Assembly (NCBI GenBank): GCA_963719345.1
Contig: CAVRCA010000004.1
Location: 620,001-684,000, forward strand
Source of the DNA: CAVRCA01 sp963719345
GTDB lineage: Bacteria > Pseudomonadota > Alphaproteobacteria > Acetobacterales > Acetobacteraceae
Length of the DNA stretch: 64,000 bases
Direction of reading: 5' to 3'
Of this stretch, positions 1-9,154 are shown in pieces; within the stretch, counting starts at the first letter, position 1, and each line of letters begins with the position of its first letter. The position numbers and the translations under genes were made by a program. The notes below the pieces were generated by a model. That model was not told the origin of the DNA. It worked only from the letters and a program-made list of their open reading frames with translations, and did not search any database.

Positions 1-446
1 CCAACTCCGAATACAACACCGAGCAGAATCGCGGCGGCGGCCAAGGGCGGCTGTTTACCGAACAGGGCCTGGTTCTCGGCGTCGGCAAGGGTTCGGGCGG
101 CAGCAACCGCGACGAGGGTGCGGCCCTCGGCGTCAACGCCTATCTCTGGCGCGGCGCGCTGGACACCTTGTCGTTCATGCCGCTCGCCTCCGCCGATCCG
201 TTCGGCGGGGTCATCATCACGGACTGGTATCAGCCCGCCGCGGCGAGCGGCGAGCGGTTCAAGGCCACTGCCTACATCCTGGGGCGTCAGCTCCGCGCCG
301 ACGCGATCCGCGTCTCCATCTTCCGCCAGGTGGACCAGGGCGGCACGTGGGTGGATGCGCCCGTGAGCCCCGAGACGGTCGGCGAGATCGAGAACAAGGT
401 GCTGGCCCGCGCGCGGTCGCTGCGCGCCCAATCCGCCGCGAGCTGA
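1..446 (+). CDS. DUF3576 domain protein, C-terminal part (5' end outside window)
   Basis: The reading frame is open from base 3 to the TGA at 444-446 and gives about 147 residues. It contains the run GVNAYLWRGALDTLSFMPL followed by DPFGGVIITDWY, which I recognise as the DUF3576 family, a conserved alphaproteobacterial envelope-associated family of unknown function that often has a lipoprotein signal. The signal region would lie left of the window and cannot be seen. The methionine at 168 lies inside the conserved domain and is not a credible start. Function is unknown. Confidence 0.8.
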   Translation, partial: NSEYNTEQNRGGGQGRLFTEQGLVLGVGKGSGGSNRDEGAALGVNAYLWRGALDTLSFMPLASADPFGGVIITDWYQPAAASGERFKATAYILGRQLRADAIRVSIFRQVDQGGTWVDAPVSPETVGEIENKVLARARSLRAQSAAS

Positions 447-557
447 TTACACGCGTAGGATGCCGCGCCTCCGGTAGGTCGCTTTCGCCATTGCGGCGGC
501 GGGGGTAGCGTGCCCATGTCGAGGAAAACGCAGCCGTTGCAGCAGGAGATCTCCAGG

Positions 558-1730
558 ATGGATGACATCGTTATCGTCGCCGCAGCCCGCACCCCGGTGG
601 GCAGCTTCAACGGGGCGCTCGGCAGCCTTTCGGCGCACGAACTCGGCTCGGCCGCGATCCAGGCGGTCCTGGGACGCGCCAGGCTCGATCCCGCCGAGGT
701 CGACGAGGTCATCATGGGCGAGGTCCTCACCGCCGGAGAGGGGCAGAACCCGGCCCGCCAAGCGGCGCGGGCGGCCGGCATCCCGGACGACAAGACCGCG
801 TTCGCGATCAACCAGGTCTGCGGCTCCGGGCTCCGGGCCGTGGCACTCGCGGCGCAGCAGGTGCGGACCGGCGAGAGCAACATCGTGATCGCCGGCGGCC
901 AGGAGAGCATGAGCCAGTCGCAGCACGCGGCCTACCTGCGCAGCGGCACCAAGATGGGTGGCGTCGAGTTCATCGACACGATGCTGAAGGACGGGCTGTG
1001 GGACGCGTTCCACGGCTATCACATGGGAGTCACCGCCGAGAACGTGGCGCGCGCCTACCAGATCACCCGCGACGAGCAGGACGAGTTTGCGCTGGGCTCG
1101 CAGCACAAGGCCTCGGCGGCGCAGAAGAGCGGGCGTTTCAAGGACGAGATCGCGCCGGTCACCGTGAAGGGCCGCAAGGGCGACACGGTGGTGGGCGATG
1201 ACGAGTACATCCGGCACGACGCCAACCCCGAGACGATGGCCAAGCTGCGGCCGGCTTTCAACAAGGAAGGCACGGTGACTGCCGGCAATGCCTCCGGCAT
1301 CAACGACGGCGGCGCGGCGCTCGTCGTCATGACGGCCTCCGAAGCGGCCAAGCGCGGCCTCACGCCGCTCGCCCGCATCGCCGCATTCGCCACGGCCGGC
1401 GTCGATCCGGCGGTGATGGGCACCGGTCCGATCCCGTCGAGCCGCAAGGCGCTGGCGCGGGCCGGTTGGAAGGTCGACGAACTCGACCTGGTGGAGGCCA
1501 ACGAGGCGTTCGCCGCCCAGGCCATCGCGGTGAACAAGGATCTTGGTTGGGACACGTCGAAGGTGAACGTGAACGGCGGCGCCATCGCGATCGGCCACCC
1601 GATCGGCGCGTCCGGTGCCCGGGTGCTGATCACCCTGCTGCACGAGATGCAGAAGCGTGACGCCCGGAAGGGACTGGCAACGCTGTGCATCGGCGGCGGC
1701 ATGGGCGTGGCGATGGCGCTCGAGCGGTAG
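558..1730 (+). CDS. acetyl-CoA C-acetyltransferase (thiolase)
   Basis: Condenses two acetyl-CoA to acetoacetyl-CoA, or the reverse thiolysis, in the cytoplasm; it feeds polyhydroxybutyrate or ketone-body/beta-oxidation metabolism. The 390 residues match the normal family length. The nucleophile lies in NQVCGSGLRAV (Cys88), and the C-terminal GHPIGASGAR (His347) and CIGGGMG (Cys377) motifs complete the active site. I start at ATG 558 (MDDIVIVAAARTPVG) because an AGGAGA-type ribosome site precedes it and the family begins at this residue; an in-frame ATG at 510 adds 16 unrelated residues. No phaB or phaC lies beside it, so phaA versus atoB cannot be decided. Confidence 0.93.
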   Translation: MDDIVIVAAARTPVGSFNGALGSLSAHELGSAAIQAVLGRARLDPAEVDEVIMGEVLTAGEGQNPARQAARAAGIPDDKTAFAINQVCGSGLRAVALAAQQVRTGESNIVIAGGQESMSQSQHAAYLRSGTKMGGVEFIDTMLKDGLWDAFHGYHMGVTAENVARAYQITRDEQDEFALGSQHKASAAQKSGRFKDEIAPVTVKGRKGDTVVGDDEYIRHDANPETMAKLRPAFNKEGTVTAGNASGINDGGAALVVMTASEAAKRGLTPLARIAAFATAGVDPAVMGTGPIPSSRKALARAGWKVDELDLVEANEAFAAQAIAVNKDLGWDTSKVNVNGGAIAIGHPIGASGARVLITLLHEMQKRDARKGLATLCIGGGMGVAMALER

Positions 1731-1738
1731 ATCAAGCC

Positions 1739-1821
1739 CGTCATGCCCGGACTTGTTCCGGGCATCCATCTCACGGTTCGACCGTCGGCGGCATGGATTG
1801 CCGGGTCAAGCCCGCAATGAC
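1739..1821. repeat. bipartite palindromic intergenic repeat, copy 1
   Basis: Two inverted repeats flank a variable core: TGCCCGGACTTG/TTCCGGGCA on the left and TTGCCGGGTCAAGCCCGCAA on the right, ending in CAATGACG. A second copy in opposite orientation lies at 39032-39112. The right arm here lacks one G compared with copy 2. It sits between the converging thiolase and MFS genes, so it could also terminate transcription from both sides. This resembles the dispersed small palindromes common in alphaproteobacterial genomes. Confidence 0.75.
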
Positions 1822-1831
1822 GGGTCCGTGC

Positions 1832-3145
1832 TCAGTGAAACACGGTCGCTTCCACGGCCACTTGAACCCCTCGGGGCACGTGTTTGCGGATGCCCGAGGC
1901 GAGGATCAGGACAGCGCCCACCATCACCAGCGCGCCCGTGACCAGCAGCGGAACCATGTAGCCGCCGGTGGCATCGCGCAGCAATCCGGTCATCTGCGGC
2001 GCGACGTAGCCGGAGATGTTGCAGATCGAGTTGATGAAAGCGATGCCGCCGGCCGCCGCCCCCGCGCCGAGATAAGCCGTGGGTAGGTTCCAGAACACCG
2101 GCAGGCACGAGGCGATGCCGAACATCGCCAGGCAGAACGCCGCCATCGCGAGATAGATGTTGCCAAGCAGCAGCCCGGCCGCCATCGCTCCGGTGCCGGC
2201 GAGCGCCACTGGAATGACCGTGTGCCAGACCCGCTCGCCGGTGCGGTCGGAACTGCGCGAGACCACGATCATCCCGACCACGCCGCACAGACTAGGCAGC
2301 ATGAGCACATATCCGATCTCGGTGTTGGACAGCCCGAGCGTCTTGACGATCAGCGGCAGGAAGAAGGCCAGCGCGTAGACGCCGTAGCCGATCAGGAAGT
2401 AGGCGATCGTCAGCATGATGATTTCCGGGCTGGCGAGGGAGCGCAGCAAACTCTTCGACGCGCCGGATTTGGCAGCCGCCTCCGTGTCGAGGCGTTGCTG
2501 CAACCAGGCCCGCTCCTGCGGTTCGAGGAAATGCGCATCGAGGGGGCGGTCGCGCAGCGCAATGAGGCCGAAGAAGGCCAGGATGACGGCCGGTGTGCCT
2601 TCGACGAGGAACACCCATTGCCACCCCTGGAACCCCAGCCAGCCGTCCAGCTTGAGCAGATTGGCCCCGAGCGGCGCCCCGAGAACGCCGGCGAAGGCAC
2701 CGAAGGCGTAGAAGATCCCCATCATCCGGCCGCGATGCCGCGCCGGAAACCAGCACGTCAAGAAATACGCAACGCCGGGGAAAAATCCGGCCTCCGCGAC
2801 GCCGAGCATGAAGCGGGCGAGGACAAAACTCGTCTCGCCGGTGACGAAAGCGGTCGCTGTCGAACAGAGGCCCCAGACCAGGATGACCAGGCTGAGCCAG
2901 AGCCGCGCTCCGACCCGGTTGAGCATCAGGTTGGCCGGAAACTGGAACAGCACGTAGCTCCAGAAGAACGCGCCGGCGGCGAGGCCGTACGCACTGGCGC
3001 TGAGGCCGAGCGCCTTGTTCATGGTCAGCGCGGCCATCGACACGTTGAAGCGGTCGAGCGCGTTGATCATGTAGCCGATGCTGAGAAAGGGGATCAGGCG
3101 CCATGCGACCTTGCGCATGACGGCACTCTCGAAATCCGGCCCCAT
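1832..3145 (-). CDS. MFS transporter, anion:cation symporter (ACS) family
   Basis: A 437-residue inner-membrane transporter with about twelve hydrophobic segments. The first helix region contains LIPFLSIGYMINALDRFNVSMA, and the helix 2-3 loop carries the MFS motif as NLMLNRVGARLWLS. The overall pattern (MLGVAEAGFFPGVAYFLTCWFP) is typical of the ACS/phthalate-hydroxyphenylacetate permease group, which takes up organic acids. GGAGG about eight bases upstream supports the start at 3145. It is convergent with the thiolase, and substrate cannot be told from context. Confidence 0.88.
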   Translation of the reverse strand: MGPDFESAVMRKVAWRLIPFLSIGYMINALDRFNVSMAALTMNKALGLSASAYGLAAGAFFWSYVLFQFPANLMLNRVGARLWLSLVILVWGLCSTATAFVTGETSFVLARFMLGVAEAGFFPGVAYFLTCWFPARHRGRMMGIFYAFGAFAGVLGAPLGANLLKLDGWLGFQGWQWVFLVEGTPAVILAFFGLIALRDRPLDAHFLEPQERAWLQQRLDTEAAAKSGASKSLLRSLASPEIIMLTIAYFLIGYGVYALAFFLPLIVKTLGLSNTEIGYVLMLPSLCGVVGMIVVSRSSDRTGERVWHTVIPVALAGTGAMAAGLLLGNIYLAMAAFCLAMFGIASCLPVFWNLPTAYLGAGAAAGGIAFINSICNISGYVAPQMTGLLRDATGGYMVPLLVTGALVMVGAVLILASGIRKHVPRGVQVAVEATVFH

Positions 3146-3301
3146 TGTGACGTCCTCCGCGGACTCTTTCGGTCCAGCCCGGAGCTTAAGGCTGTGTGCC
3201 GCCGTATGTCATCCCGCCGCGCTGGCTCGACCGGCACACCGGCTCCCTGATATGAGTTCGAAATGGCCCGCCAGGGCCGTCTGATGGGAGGCCGAGGAGC
3301 A

Positions 3302-4528
3302 ATGGTTCTCAATCGCCGGACCCTGATCGGGGCCGCGGCCGCCGGTGCCGCCGTCCTGCCGCACCGTCGCGCTCGGGCGCAGCGGCCGGTGATCCGGATC
3401 GGGATCATGAACGACCAGTCGGGACCGTATCGCGACATCACCGGCCCGACCTCGGTCGCCTGCACGCGTCAGGCCGTTCAGGAATGGGGCGACCATGGGT
3501 TCGACGTCGACGTGCAGGTGGCCGACCACCAGAACAAGCCCGACCTCGCCGCCTCGCTCGCCAAGCAGTGGTTCGACGAGGGCGGGGTCGACATGATCCA
3601 GGACGGCGGCGCTTCGTCCTGCGCGCTGGTCATCACCAGCATCGCCCGCGACAAGAACAAGATCTATCTCAGCACCAGCACGGCCACCTCGGACCTGACC
3701 GGCAAGGCGTGCACGCCCAACACGATCCATTGGGTGACGGACACCTACATGGCGTCGAAATCGACTGCCGGAGCAATGACCCGGCAGGGCGGCGACAGCT
3801 GGTTCTTCATCACCGCCAACTACGCGTTCGGCCAAGCATTGCAGCGCGACGCCTCGAAGTTCGTCACCGACGCCGGCGGCAAGGTGCTCGGCGCCAACGT
3901 CTACCCGTTCCCCGAGACCACCGATTTCTCGGCGGCGCTGCTGCAGGCGCAAGCCTCGGGCGCCAAGGTGGTCGGCCTCGCTAATTCGGGCACCGACACG
4001 GTGAATTGCCTCAAGCAGGCGCGCGAGTTCGGCCTGGGCACGGGCAAGCAGCGGATCGCCGCGCTGATCGTCTACAGCACCGACGTACACGCCGCCGGAC
4101 TCGAGACCGCCCAGGGCCTGCTGATGAGCGAGAGCTACTACTGGGACCTGAACGAGCGCACGCGCGCCTTCATGGACCGTATCAAGCCGAAGGTCTCGAT
4201 GTGGCCGAACAGCATCCAGGCCGGCCAGTATTCGTCGGCGCTGCACTACTTCAAGGCGATCGCCGACCTCGGGCCGGCGGCCGCCAAGGCGAGCGGGGCG
4301 GCGACGGTCGCGCGCATGAAGGCGATACCGACGGATGACGACTGCTTCGGCGCGAACGGCGTGATCCGGGAGGACGGACGCAAGATCCACCCGTGCTATC
4401 TCTTCGAGGCGAAGAAGCCGTCCGAGAGCAAGCAGGAGTGGGACCTGATGAGACCGATCGCGGTGACGCCGGCCGAAGAGGCGTTCCGGCCGCTGTCGGC
4501 GCATGAGTGTCCGCTGGTCAAGGCGTAG
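3302..4528 (+). CDS. ABC transporter substrate-binding protein (branched-chain amino acid/amide type)
   Basis: Periplasmic receptor of about 408 residues. The N-terminus NRRTLIGAAAAGAAVL is followed by RARAQ, which looks like a twin-arginine export signal with a signal-peptidase site. The mature part begins VIRIGIMNDQSGPYRDI, the usual opening of Leu/Ile/Val-type receptors (peripla_BP_6). I start at ATG 3302 after GGCCGAGGAGC; an in-frame ATG at 3263 would place the signal too far inside. No permease or ATPase gene is adjacent, so it is an orphan receptor here. Confidence 0.85.
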   Translation: MVLNRRTLIGAAAAGAAVLPHRRARAQRPVIRIGIMNDQSGPYRDITGPTSVACTRQAVQEWGDHGFDVDVQVADHQNKPDLAASLAKQWFDEGGVDMIQDGGASSCALVITSIARDKNKIYLSTSTATSDLTGKACTPNTIHWVTDTYMASKSTAGAMTRQGGDSWFFITANYAFGQALQRDASKFVTDAGGKVLGANVYPFPETTDFSAALLQAQASGAKVVGLANSGTDTVNCLKQAREFGLGTGKQRIAALIVYSTDVHAAGLETAQGLLMSESYYWDLNERTRAFMDRIKPKVSMWPNSIQAGQYSSALHYFKAIADLGPAAAKASGAATVARMKAIPTDDDCFGANGVIREDGRKIHPCYLFEAKKPSESKQEWDLMRPIAVTPAEEAFRPLSAHECPLVKA

Positions 4529-4559
4529 GGTCGGTCGGCTGGGCAGGAAGGGAGTTCCG

Positions 4560-4823
4560 ATGGCATCGAGGACGGATGATACGGCAGCGAAACTGGCCGG
4601 GCTGCAAGCGCAGGTGAACAGCCTGATGCGCGACCGCCTGGGGCCGGCGGTGGCGAGCGCCGCGGACAGCGCCCAAAGCGCCGCCCGTGACGCCGCGCAA
4701 ACCGTATCCCAGCAGGCCGAGGTGGTCTCGGACCGCGTGCGCTCGCAACCGCTGACCGCCGTTCTCATAGCGCTGCTCGGCGGCGCCGTGGTCGGCTACC
4801 TGGTCGGGCGCGTGATGCGCTGA
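4560..4823 (+). CDS. small C-tail-anchored protein, DUF883/ElaB-like
   Basis: Predicted 87 residues. An Ala/Gln-rich helical part (DSAQSAARDAAQTVSQQAE, about residues 36-54) precedes a single C-terminal membrane segment ending in LLGGAVVGYLVGRVMR. This layout matches the YqjD/ElaB family of inner-membrane, ribosome-associated stress proteins, although sequence similarity is weak and I rely on architecture. The ATG at 4560 follows AAGGGAG at good spacing. It lies 31 bases after the receptor gene. Confidence 0.65.
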   Translation: MASRTDDTAAKLAGLQAQVNSLMRDRLGPAVASAADSAQSAARDAAQTVSQQAEVVSDRVRSQPLTAVLIALLGGAVVGYLVGRVMR

Positions 4824-4863
4824 CCGTTCCCCCGAGATCGCCCCGGCGTGCTAGGCTGACCGT

Positions 4864-5445
4864 ATGGTCGCGCTGCCAAAGATTCCGGTATTCATGTCGG
4901 TCGCAGAATTCCTCGCCTGGAATCCGCCGGGCGACACGCCATGGCAACTCGTGGACGGCGCGCCGCAGGCTATGGCGCCGGCGAGCCTCACGCATGGTGC
5001 GGTCCAAGCGGAGATGGCGCGGTTGATCGGCAATCGCCTGGCCGAGCGTGGCAGCGTTTGCCGGGTGGTGACGGCGCCCGGCATCGTCCCCCGCGTGCAG
5101 GCCGCTCACAACGTGCGCATCCCCGACCTCGCCGTGACCTGCGGGCCTTCCGGACCGGAGGAGGCCACTATGACCGATCCGGTGCTGGTGATCGAGATCC
5201 TCTCGCCGAGCAATGCCGCCGAGACGTGGTCGAACTTGTGGACCTACACGACGATCCCGAGCGTGCAGGAAATCCTGATCCTGCGCACCGCCGAGATCGG
5301 CGCCGATCTGCTGCGGCGGCAGTCAGACGGCTCCTGGCCGGACCAGCCCACTGCGGTGCGCGACGGTCCCGTGACGCTCGAAAGCATCGGCTTCGCCTGT
5401 GACGTCCGGGCGCCCTATCGGACGACCCGACTCGCCGCTCAGTGA
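4864..5445 (+). CDS. Uma2 family (DUF820) endonuclease-fold protein
   Basis: A 193-residue protein with a PD-(D/E)XK-like core. Key landmarks are WQLVDGAPQAMAPASLTHG near residue 27, the conserved Asp in RIPDLAVTC (about residues 82-90) and the Glu in LVIEILSPSN (about residues 106-115). Family members are abundant in many bacteria and their role is unsettled; nuclease activity is inferred from fold. The gene tail overlaps the convergent tcuB by seven bases. Confidence 0.85.
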   Translation: MVALPKIPVFMSVAEFLAWNPPGDTPWQLVDGAPQAMAPASLTHGAVQAEMARLIGNRLAERGSVCRVVTAPGIVPRVQAAHNVRIPDLAVTCGPSGPEEATMTDPVLVIEILSPSNAAETWSNLWTYTTIPSVQEILILRTAEIGADLLRRQSDGSWPDQPTAVRDGPVTLESIGFACDVRAPYRTTRLAAQ

Positions 5446-6590
5446 ACGGTGTCCGCCGCGGTTCGCCGCTCGGCGGCGTTGCGCAGCAGGGCGGCCGAGC
5501 GATACACGCCATGCACCATCTTGCCGTACGGCAGCAGCAGGAACAGGGCCAGCACGACGCCGAGATGCACTGCGAGCGCCAAGCCCATCGCCCCGGTCGA
5601 CCGCAGCGCAAGCAACGCCAAGCCGGTGAGCGCCGTCAGCGCCAGCAGCATCAGCAGCGCCACGTCCGCGCCGAGCAACCGGCGCGCGGCGGGCAGCGGG
5701 TCGCCGGTCAGCTTCATCGCGAACAGCCCGATGGTGCCGACCAGCAGCAACACGCCGCCCACCGTCCCGAGCGCGACGGGCAGGCTCAGCAGCGGGTATG
5801 GCGCGGCGAAACCCAGCAGGGTCCCATACACGAACGCCGTGGACGTCGCGGCGAAACAGAGGAGAAAACCGTAGAACATTGCATGGTGCAGCCAACGGCG
5901 CGTCATCGAGAAACGCTCGTCCCGGTCGTTGCAGCCATCGCCGCCGCCGCCGAGGTTGCGCAAGGTCAGCACGTCCCACAATGCGCGCGGGACCGCCGCC
6001 GCACCGATCCGCACCGCGCCGGCATCGCGCCAGAAATTCCGCGCCCCGACGCCGAGTGCCACCAGGGCGAAGCCGAACGTCGCGATGCCGAGCCCCTGCA
6101 TGATCCGGAGCGGGATGACGGCATAGAACGAGCCGGGCTCGACGCGATGCGCGGCATACAGCGCATCCGGCGGCGCCAGCATGGTGGTGAGCACCAGCAC
6201 CAGAGCAAGCGACAGCGCCGCTACCAGCGAAACCACAACGCCGTTGCGCTCGAAGGCGCGGGCCAGCGGCGCCGGCCAGGCGTACGCGGCGTAGCTCTCG
6301 GCGCGCACCAGCGAGAAGGCGCGCGGCACGTTGACGCCGAACTCGTGCGGCGGCGCGTACTGGCACGCATAGAAGCAGCCCATGCAGTTGTGGCAGAGAT
6401 TGGCGAGATAGTTCAGGTCGCCGGCCGGAAACTCGCGCCGCAACTCCATGGCGGGGAACACCGCACAGAACCCCTCACAGTAGCGGCAGCCGTTGCAGAT
6501 CTCCATGTAGCGCCGGGCGTCGGCGATGGCGTCCGAGGCGGGGGCATCGGAAGCGGGGGCATCGGAAGCGGGCGCGTCAGTTTCGGACAT
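5439..6590 (-). CDS. tcuB: tricarballylate utilisation 4Fe-4S membrane protein TcuB
   Basis: Predicted 383 residues. It re-oxidises the flavin of TcuA and passes electrons to the quinone pool. Two cysteine clusters, CNGCRYCEGFC (about 33-43) and CHNCMGCFYACQ (about 67-78), bind Fe-S centres; several membrane helices with scattered His follow from about residue 115. The start overlaps the end of tcuA by 14 bases, so the two are co-translated. The N-terminus holds a threefold DAPAS repeat. No tcuC transporter or tcuR regulator is adjacent. Confidence 0.9.
   Translation of the reverse strand: MSETDAPASDAPASDAPASDAIADARRYMEICNGCRYCEGFCAVFPAMELRREFPAGDLNYLANLCHNCMGCFYACQYAPPHEFGVNVPRAFSLVRAESYAAYAWPAPLARAFERNGVVVSLVAALSLALVLVLTTMLAPPDALYAAHRVEPGSFYAVIPLRIMQGLGIATFGFALVALGVGARNFWRDAGAVRIGAAAVPRALWDVLTLRNLGGGGDGCNDRDERFSMTRRWLHHAMFYGFLLCFAATSTAFVYGTLLGFAAPYPLLSLPVALGTVGGVLLLVGTIGLFAMKLTGDPLPAARRLLGADVALLMLLALTALTGLALLALRSTGAMGLALAVHLGVVLALFLLLPYGKMVHGVYRSAALLRNAAERRTAADTVH
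6531..6575 (-). repeat. three 15-bp tandem units in the 5' end of tcuB
   Basis: Three near-identical 15-base units (6531-6545, 6546-6560, 6561-6575) encode DAPAS repeats ahead of the first Fe-S cluster. They keep frame and overlap nothing conserved, so copy number could vary without harming the protein. Confidence 0.85.
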
Positions 6591-7974
6591 GGCGTGCGGC
6601 CTCCTCCCCTGCGATGCGGCCGAACACGGTGCCGATCGTCATGCCGAAGCCGGCGAGATAGCCGCGCCCCAAGATGTTCCCGGCCATGATCTCGCCGGAG
6701 GCGAACAGGTTCCCGGCGGGCCGTCCGTCCTGCATCAGTACCCGTGCGCGTTCGTTCACCCGCACGCCGAGATAGGTGAAGGTGATGCCGGGACGCAGCG
6801 GATAGCCGTAGAACGGCGGCGTGTCGATCCGCCGTGCCCAATGCGTCTTGGGCGGAGTCAATCCCTCGGTCCGGCAATCGTCGAGGACCATGCCGTCGAA
6901 GGTTCCGGGCTGCACCGCCGCGTTGTACGCAGCGACCGTGCGCGCCGCCTTCACCGGATCGAGCCCCATGCCGGCCGCGACCTCCTCGACGGTGTCCGCC
7001 TTGATCGCGGGGTAGATCGACGGCATGAACAGGCGAACCGATTTCTCGTCCAATATTGAAAAAGCGATCTGGCCGGGCTGCTGGGCGATTAGCCGCCCCC
7101 AGATCGCGTAGCGCTTCGGCCAGAAATCCTCGCCCTCGTCGTAGAACCTGTCCCCATCCCGGTTGAGCACGATGCTGTACGGCACGCTGTCGAGCCGTGT
7201 CGCGATGCCGCCGTCGAATTTCGGCGCGCGCGCGTCGAGCGCTACGGCATGACACTGCGTCGGATCGCCGACCGGGGCGACACCTTGCCCGAGCAGGCTT
7301 TTCAGCACCCGGCCGCGGTTATAGGGCGTGCCGCGGATGACGAAGTTGTCGACCGCCTCGCCCCAATACTCGCGCATCCAGTCGAGATTCGCCTGGAAGC
7401 CGCCGGAGCTGGCGACCACGCACCGCGCCCGCACCGTCTCCGGAAAGCCGTTCTTGCTCAGCGAGGCGGCGCGCACGAACCCGTCCTCCATGTGCAGCTC
7501 GGTCACCTCGGTATCGTAGAGCACATCGACGCCCAGCCGCTCGGCGGTGAGATAGTAGGCGTTGACCAGCGCCTTGCCGCCGCCCAGGAAGAAAGCGTTG
7601 GTGCGCGAGAGGCTGAGCGTGCCGGTCAGCGACGGCTGGAATCGCACCCCGCACTGGTGCATGAAATCGAACACGCCGGAGGAGGCGCGGATCGTCATGC
7701 GCGCGAGCTGCTCGTCGGTGTTGCCGGCGGTGACGCGGCGCAGGTCGTCCCAGTACTCTTCTTCGAGATAGGCTTCGGTCAGCACCGAAGTGGGTTTCGC
7801 GTGCATGGCGCGCAGGTTGCGGGTGTGTCGGCTGTTGCCGCCCCGGAAGGCGCGCGGCGCATGTTCGGCCAGCAGCACGGAGCAGCCGGCCTGCCGCGCG
7901 GTGATCGCGGCACAGAGCGCCGCATTGCCGCCGCCCACCACCAACACATCGTACTCGTGCGTCAGATCGACCAT
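6577..7974 (-). CDS. tcuA: FAD-dependent tricarballylate dehydrogenase TcuA
   Basis: Oxidises tricarballylate to cis-aconitate, which enters the TCA cycle. The 465 residues open with the dinucleotide-binding motif YDVLVVGGGNAALCAAIT (residues 8-25). A second FAD-contact region, LFASGEIMAGNILGRGYLAG, lies near the C-terminus. It belongs to the fumarate reductase/succinate dehydrogenase flavoprotein superfamily, and the adjoining tcuB makes the tricarballylate assignment much more likely than a generic flavoprotein. Confidence 0.9.
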   Translation of the reverse strand: MVDLTHEYDVLVVGGGNAALCAAITARQAGCSVLLAEHAPRAFRGGNSRHTRNLRAMHAKPTSVLTEAYLEEEYWDDLRRVTAGNTDEQLARMTIRASSGVFDFMHQCGVRFQPSLTGTLSLSRTNAFFLGGGKALVNAYYLTAERLGVDVLYDTEVTELHMEDGFVRAASLSKNGFPETVRARCVVASSGGFQANLDWMREYWGEAVDNFVIRGTPYNRGRVLKSLLGQGVAPVGDPTQCHAVALDARAPKFDGGIATRLDSVPYSIVLNRDGDRFYDEGEDFWPKRYAIWGRLIAQQPGQIAFSILDEKSVRLFMPSIYPAIKADTVEEVAAGMGLDPVKAARTVAAYNAAVQPGTFDGMVLDDCRTEGLTPPKTHWARRIDTPPFYGYPLRPGITFTYLGVRVNERARVLMQDGRPAGNLFASGEIMAGNILGRGYLAGFGMTIGTVFGRIAGEEAARHVRN

Positions 7975-8001
7975 CGCCTGCCTATATCGGCCGGGGTGGG
8001 T

Positions 8002-9150
8002 TCAGACAACCGACCCACGGAGCAGCCGAGCTGCACCGTCCACCCCGGATTGGCGGGGCCGGCGGGCCAGGATCGGCGCCTCGATCCAACGCCACGAGGC
8101 CCAGGATAACCCCCAGATCAGCGCCAAGCTAATTGTGATCGCGGCCCATGCCGGAGCGCCCCAGCGCTCACGATAGAAGCCGACGATTTCCAGCACAGAT
8201 AGATGAACGAGGTAGATCGCGTAGGATTGCGTGCTGAGGGCGATGATCGCCGCCTCCGGCAGCCGCAGCCGATCGGGCAGGTGGCGCAGCCGGGCGGCCG
8301 CCGGCAGGCAGAGCGCGAAGCCGAGCGAAGCCACGTCGAAGATGAAGGTGCGCCGCATGTGCAGCTCGGGATGCAGGTGGCGGTCGAACCAGCCGCTCCA
8401 CAGTCCGGCGATCAGCAGCACGCCGGCCAGAAGCATCGGCGCCGGGTGACGGAAGGCGAGGCCGCCCCGGCGCTGCATCGCGGCCAGCACCAGGCCGAAG
8501 GCGATGGCGTCGAGCCGCAGGACGGCGATCTTGCTCAGCACCTCGTTGAAGTCGGCGGTATCCGGCACCTGCCAGCGCAGCAGCACGGGAACCACGAGAA
8601 ATACCCCGGTCGCCAGCCAGAATCCCCGCCGCGCCCCGAGCAACGCCGCCGCCAAAAGTAAGAGGGCGGAAAAGGTGAGATAGAACCATTCCTCGACGGT
8701 GAGCGACCAGGAGACCCCGAACCAGGAATCCGTCATCGGCCAGGCGAGGTTCTGGGTCAGCGTGGCGTAGCGGATGACGTGGTGCCAGGTCAGCGCGGCG
8801 TGGTCGGGTTGCCAGAACTGCGGCGGCCAGATCAGCGCCAGCACAGCGATCCAGATCAGGTAGGCGGGCAGGGTCCGCATCCAGCGGCGGACCAGGAACA
8901 CGCCCCAGGCCCGCAGGGTCGGGCGCTCGGCGATGATGCGGAGCAGCAGCCCGCCGATCAGAAAGCCGCTCAGCACGAAGAACAATTCCACGCCGAAGAA
9001 GCCGGCCGCTCCGAGCCAGGCGGGCGAGTAGCCGCCCAACCAGGCGGCGAAGACGTCGCCGCAATGGCTGAGCAGGACGAACAGGATCGCCAGCGCACGT
9101 ACCAGGTCGAGCCCGACGACGCGGCTCGATCCGCTGCCGCCAGATGCCAC
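8002..9150 (-). CDS. acyltransferase family 3 (OafA/YrhL-like) membrane protein
   Basis: Integral membrane O-acyltransferase of about 382 residues with some ten hydrophobic segments. The N-terminus has the family signature LDLVRALAILFVLLSHCGD with the putative catalytic His, then GFFGVELFFVLSGFLIGGLL. Such enzymes acetylate or succinylate polysaccharides or lipids at the cell surface. I choose a GTG start at 9150, just after the stop of the upstream Rieske gene and behind a GAGG motif; the open frame runs further upstream but would lie inside that gene. Confidence 0.85.
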   Translation of the reverse strand: MASGGSGSSRVVGLDLVRALAILFVLLSHCGDVFAAWLGGYSPAWLGAAGFFGVELFFVLSGFLIGGLLLRIIAERPTLRAWGVFLVRRWMRTLPAYLIWIAVLALIWPPQFWQPDHAALTWHHVIRYATLTQNLAWPMTDSWFGVSWSLTVEEWFYLTFSALLLLAAALLGARRGFWLATGVFLVVPVLLRWQVPDTADFNEVLSKIAVLRLDAIAFGLVLAAMQRRGGLAFRHPAPMLLAGVLLIAGLWSGWFDRHLHPELHMRRTFIFDVASLGFALCLPAAARLRHLPDRLRLPEAAIIALSTQSYAIYLVHLSVLEIVGFYRERWGAPAWAAITISLALIWGLSWASWRWIEAPILARRPRQSGVDGAARLLRGSVV

Positions 9151-9154
9151 CGCG

